From an uncultured Clostridia bacterium (GTDB lineage Bacteria > Bacillota > Clostridia > Christensenellales > UBA1242): 61,544 bases of DNA. Within the stretch, counting starts at the first letter, position 1, and each line of letters begins with the position of its first letter. The translations under genes were made by a program, and so were the position numbers. Of the stretch, positions 61,479 to 61,544 are shown piece by piece. The notes beneath the pieces are model-generated. The model made no database searches. It had not been told where the DNA came from and saw nothing but the letters and a program-made list of their open reading frames with translations. Location: the NCBI GenBank assembly GCA_944351415.1, contig CALVPQ010000006.1, forward strand, positions 1 to 61,544, read 5' to 3'.

Positions 61479-61544
61479 CTTTTATGAATTAAATAATATA
61501 TATCTTCTTTAAATGCACTCTTAAGTTATTGTAGCATTTCTTTG

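Overview
The window looks like a chromosomal segment from a low-GC, spore-forming (or recently spore-forming) member of the Clostridia (Bacillota). The evidence is the A+T-rich composition, strong AGGAGG-type ribosome binding sites, a T-box leader on thrS, a type A RNase P RNA and a scattered set of endospore genes: ytxC, sigK with a hydrophobic pro-sequence, ylbJ, spoIVFB, spoIIM, a dacF-type D,D-carboxypeptidase and a PdaB-like deacetylase. Nearly all genes lie on the minus strand. I see no prophage, CRISPR array or intact transposon. I cannot name the species.

Layout from left to right. 1-9.4 kb: yajC, thrS with its T-box, ytxC, a plus-strand lipoprotein, a 43-residue Lys/Ser/Cys peptide, a DUF1292 protein, ruvX, a HAD phosphatase, polA, and a small membrane protein behind a structured 5' leader. 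9.4-15.8 kb: an E2-acyltransferase-like protein, rarA, an unrecognised 433-residue protein, rnpB, a divergent DisA_N (diadenylate-cyclase-like) protein and sigK. 15.9-26.1 kb: a GNAT protein, a lone FakA C-terminal domain, ftsY, smc, rnc, plsX, rpmF, ackA and pta. 26.2-36.5 kb: ylbJ, an acidic unknown, DUF4364, rnhA, HIT, DegV, a YjzC-like peptide, tRNA-Ser(GGA), a nitroreductase, DUF378, a cloverleaf-shaped inverted-repeat element, mnmA, a TM2 protein, a HAMP/pseudo-cyclase/TPR protein and a helical protein. 36.5-44.1 kb: spoIVFB overlapped by a 48-codon membrane peptide ORF, scpB, scpA, dacF, spoIIM, a PH-like membrane protein, a YnbB-type PLP enzyme and miaA. 44.3-61.5 kb: mutL, mutS, miaB, a class A PBP, recA, a degenerate CinA homologue, pgsA, rimO, ftsK/spoIIIE, a polysaccharide deacetylase, and the decayed left end of an IS200-type element.

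Most genes are housekeeping: chromosome segregation (smc, scpA, scpB, ftsK), repair (mutS, mutL, recA, rarA, polA), tRNA modification (mnmA, miaA, miaB), overflow acetate metabolism (pta-ackA) and lipid or wall synthesis (plsX, pgsA, PBP, dacF). Pro-sigma-K and its presumed protease SpoIVFB are both present, so the final mother-cell step of sporulation is probably retained.

The least explained signals are in small genes and non-coding DNA: (1) a four-way-junction inverted-repeat element at 32531-32642; (2) a dispersed palindromic repeat of about 45-60 nt in three intergenic copies; (3) the structured leader upstream of the small membrane protein before polA; (4) the 48-codon ORF coupled to spoIVFB; (5) an 11-bp inverted repeat abutting the Shine-Dalgarno of the 43-residue peptide; (6) several family members that have lost catalytic residues (CinA-like, E2-like, pseudo-cyclase, DisA_N-like, deacetylase). 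Several start codons were moved to fit a clear ribosome binding site; this is stated where it applies.
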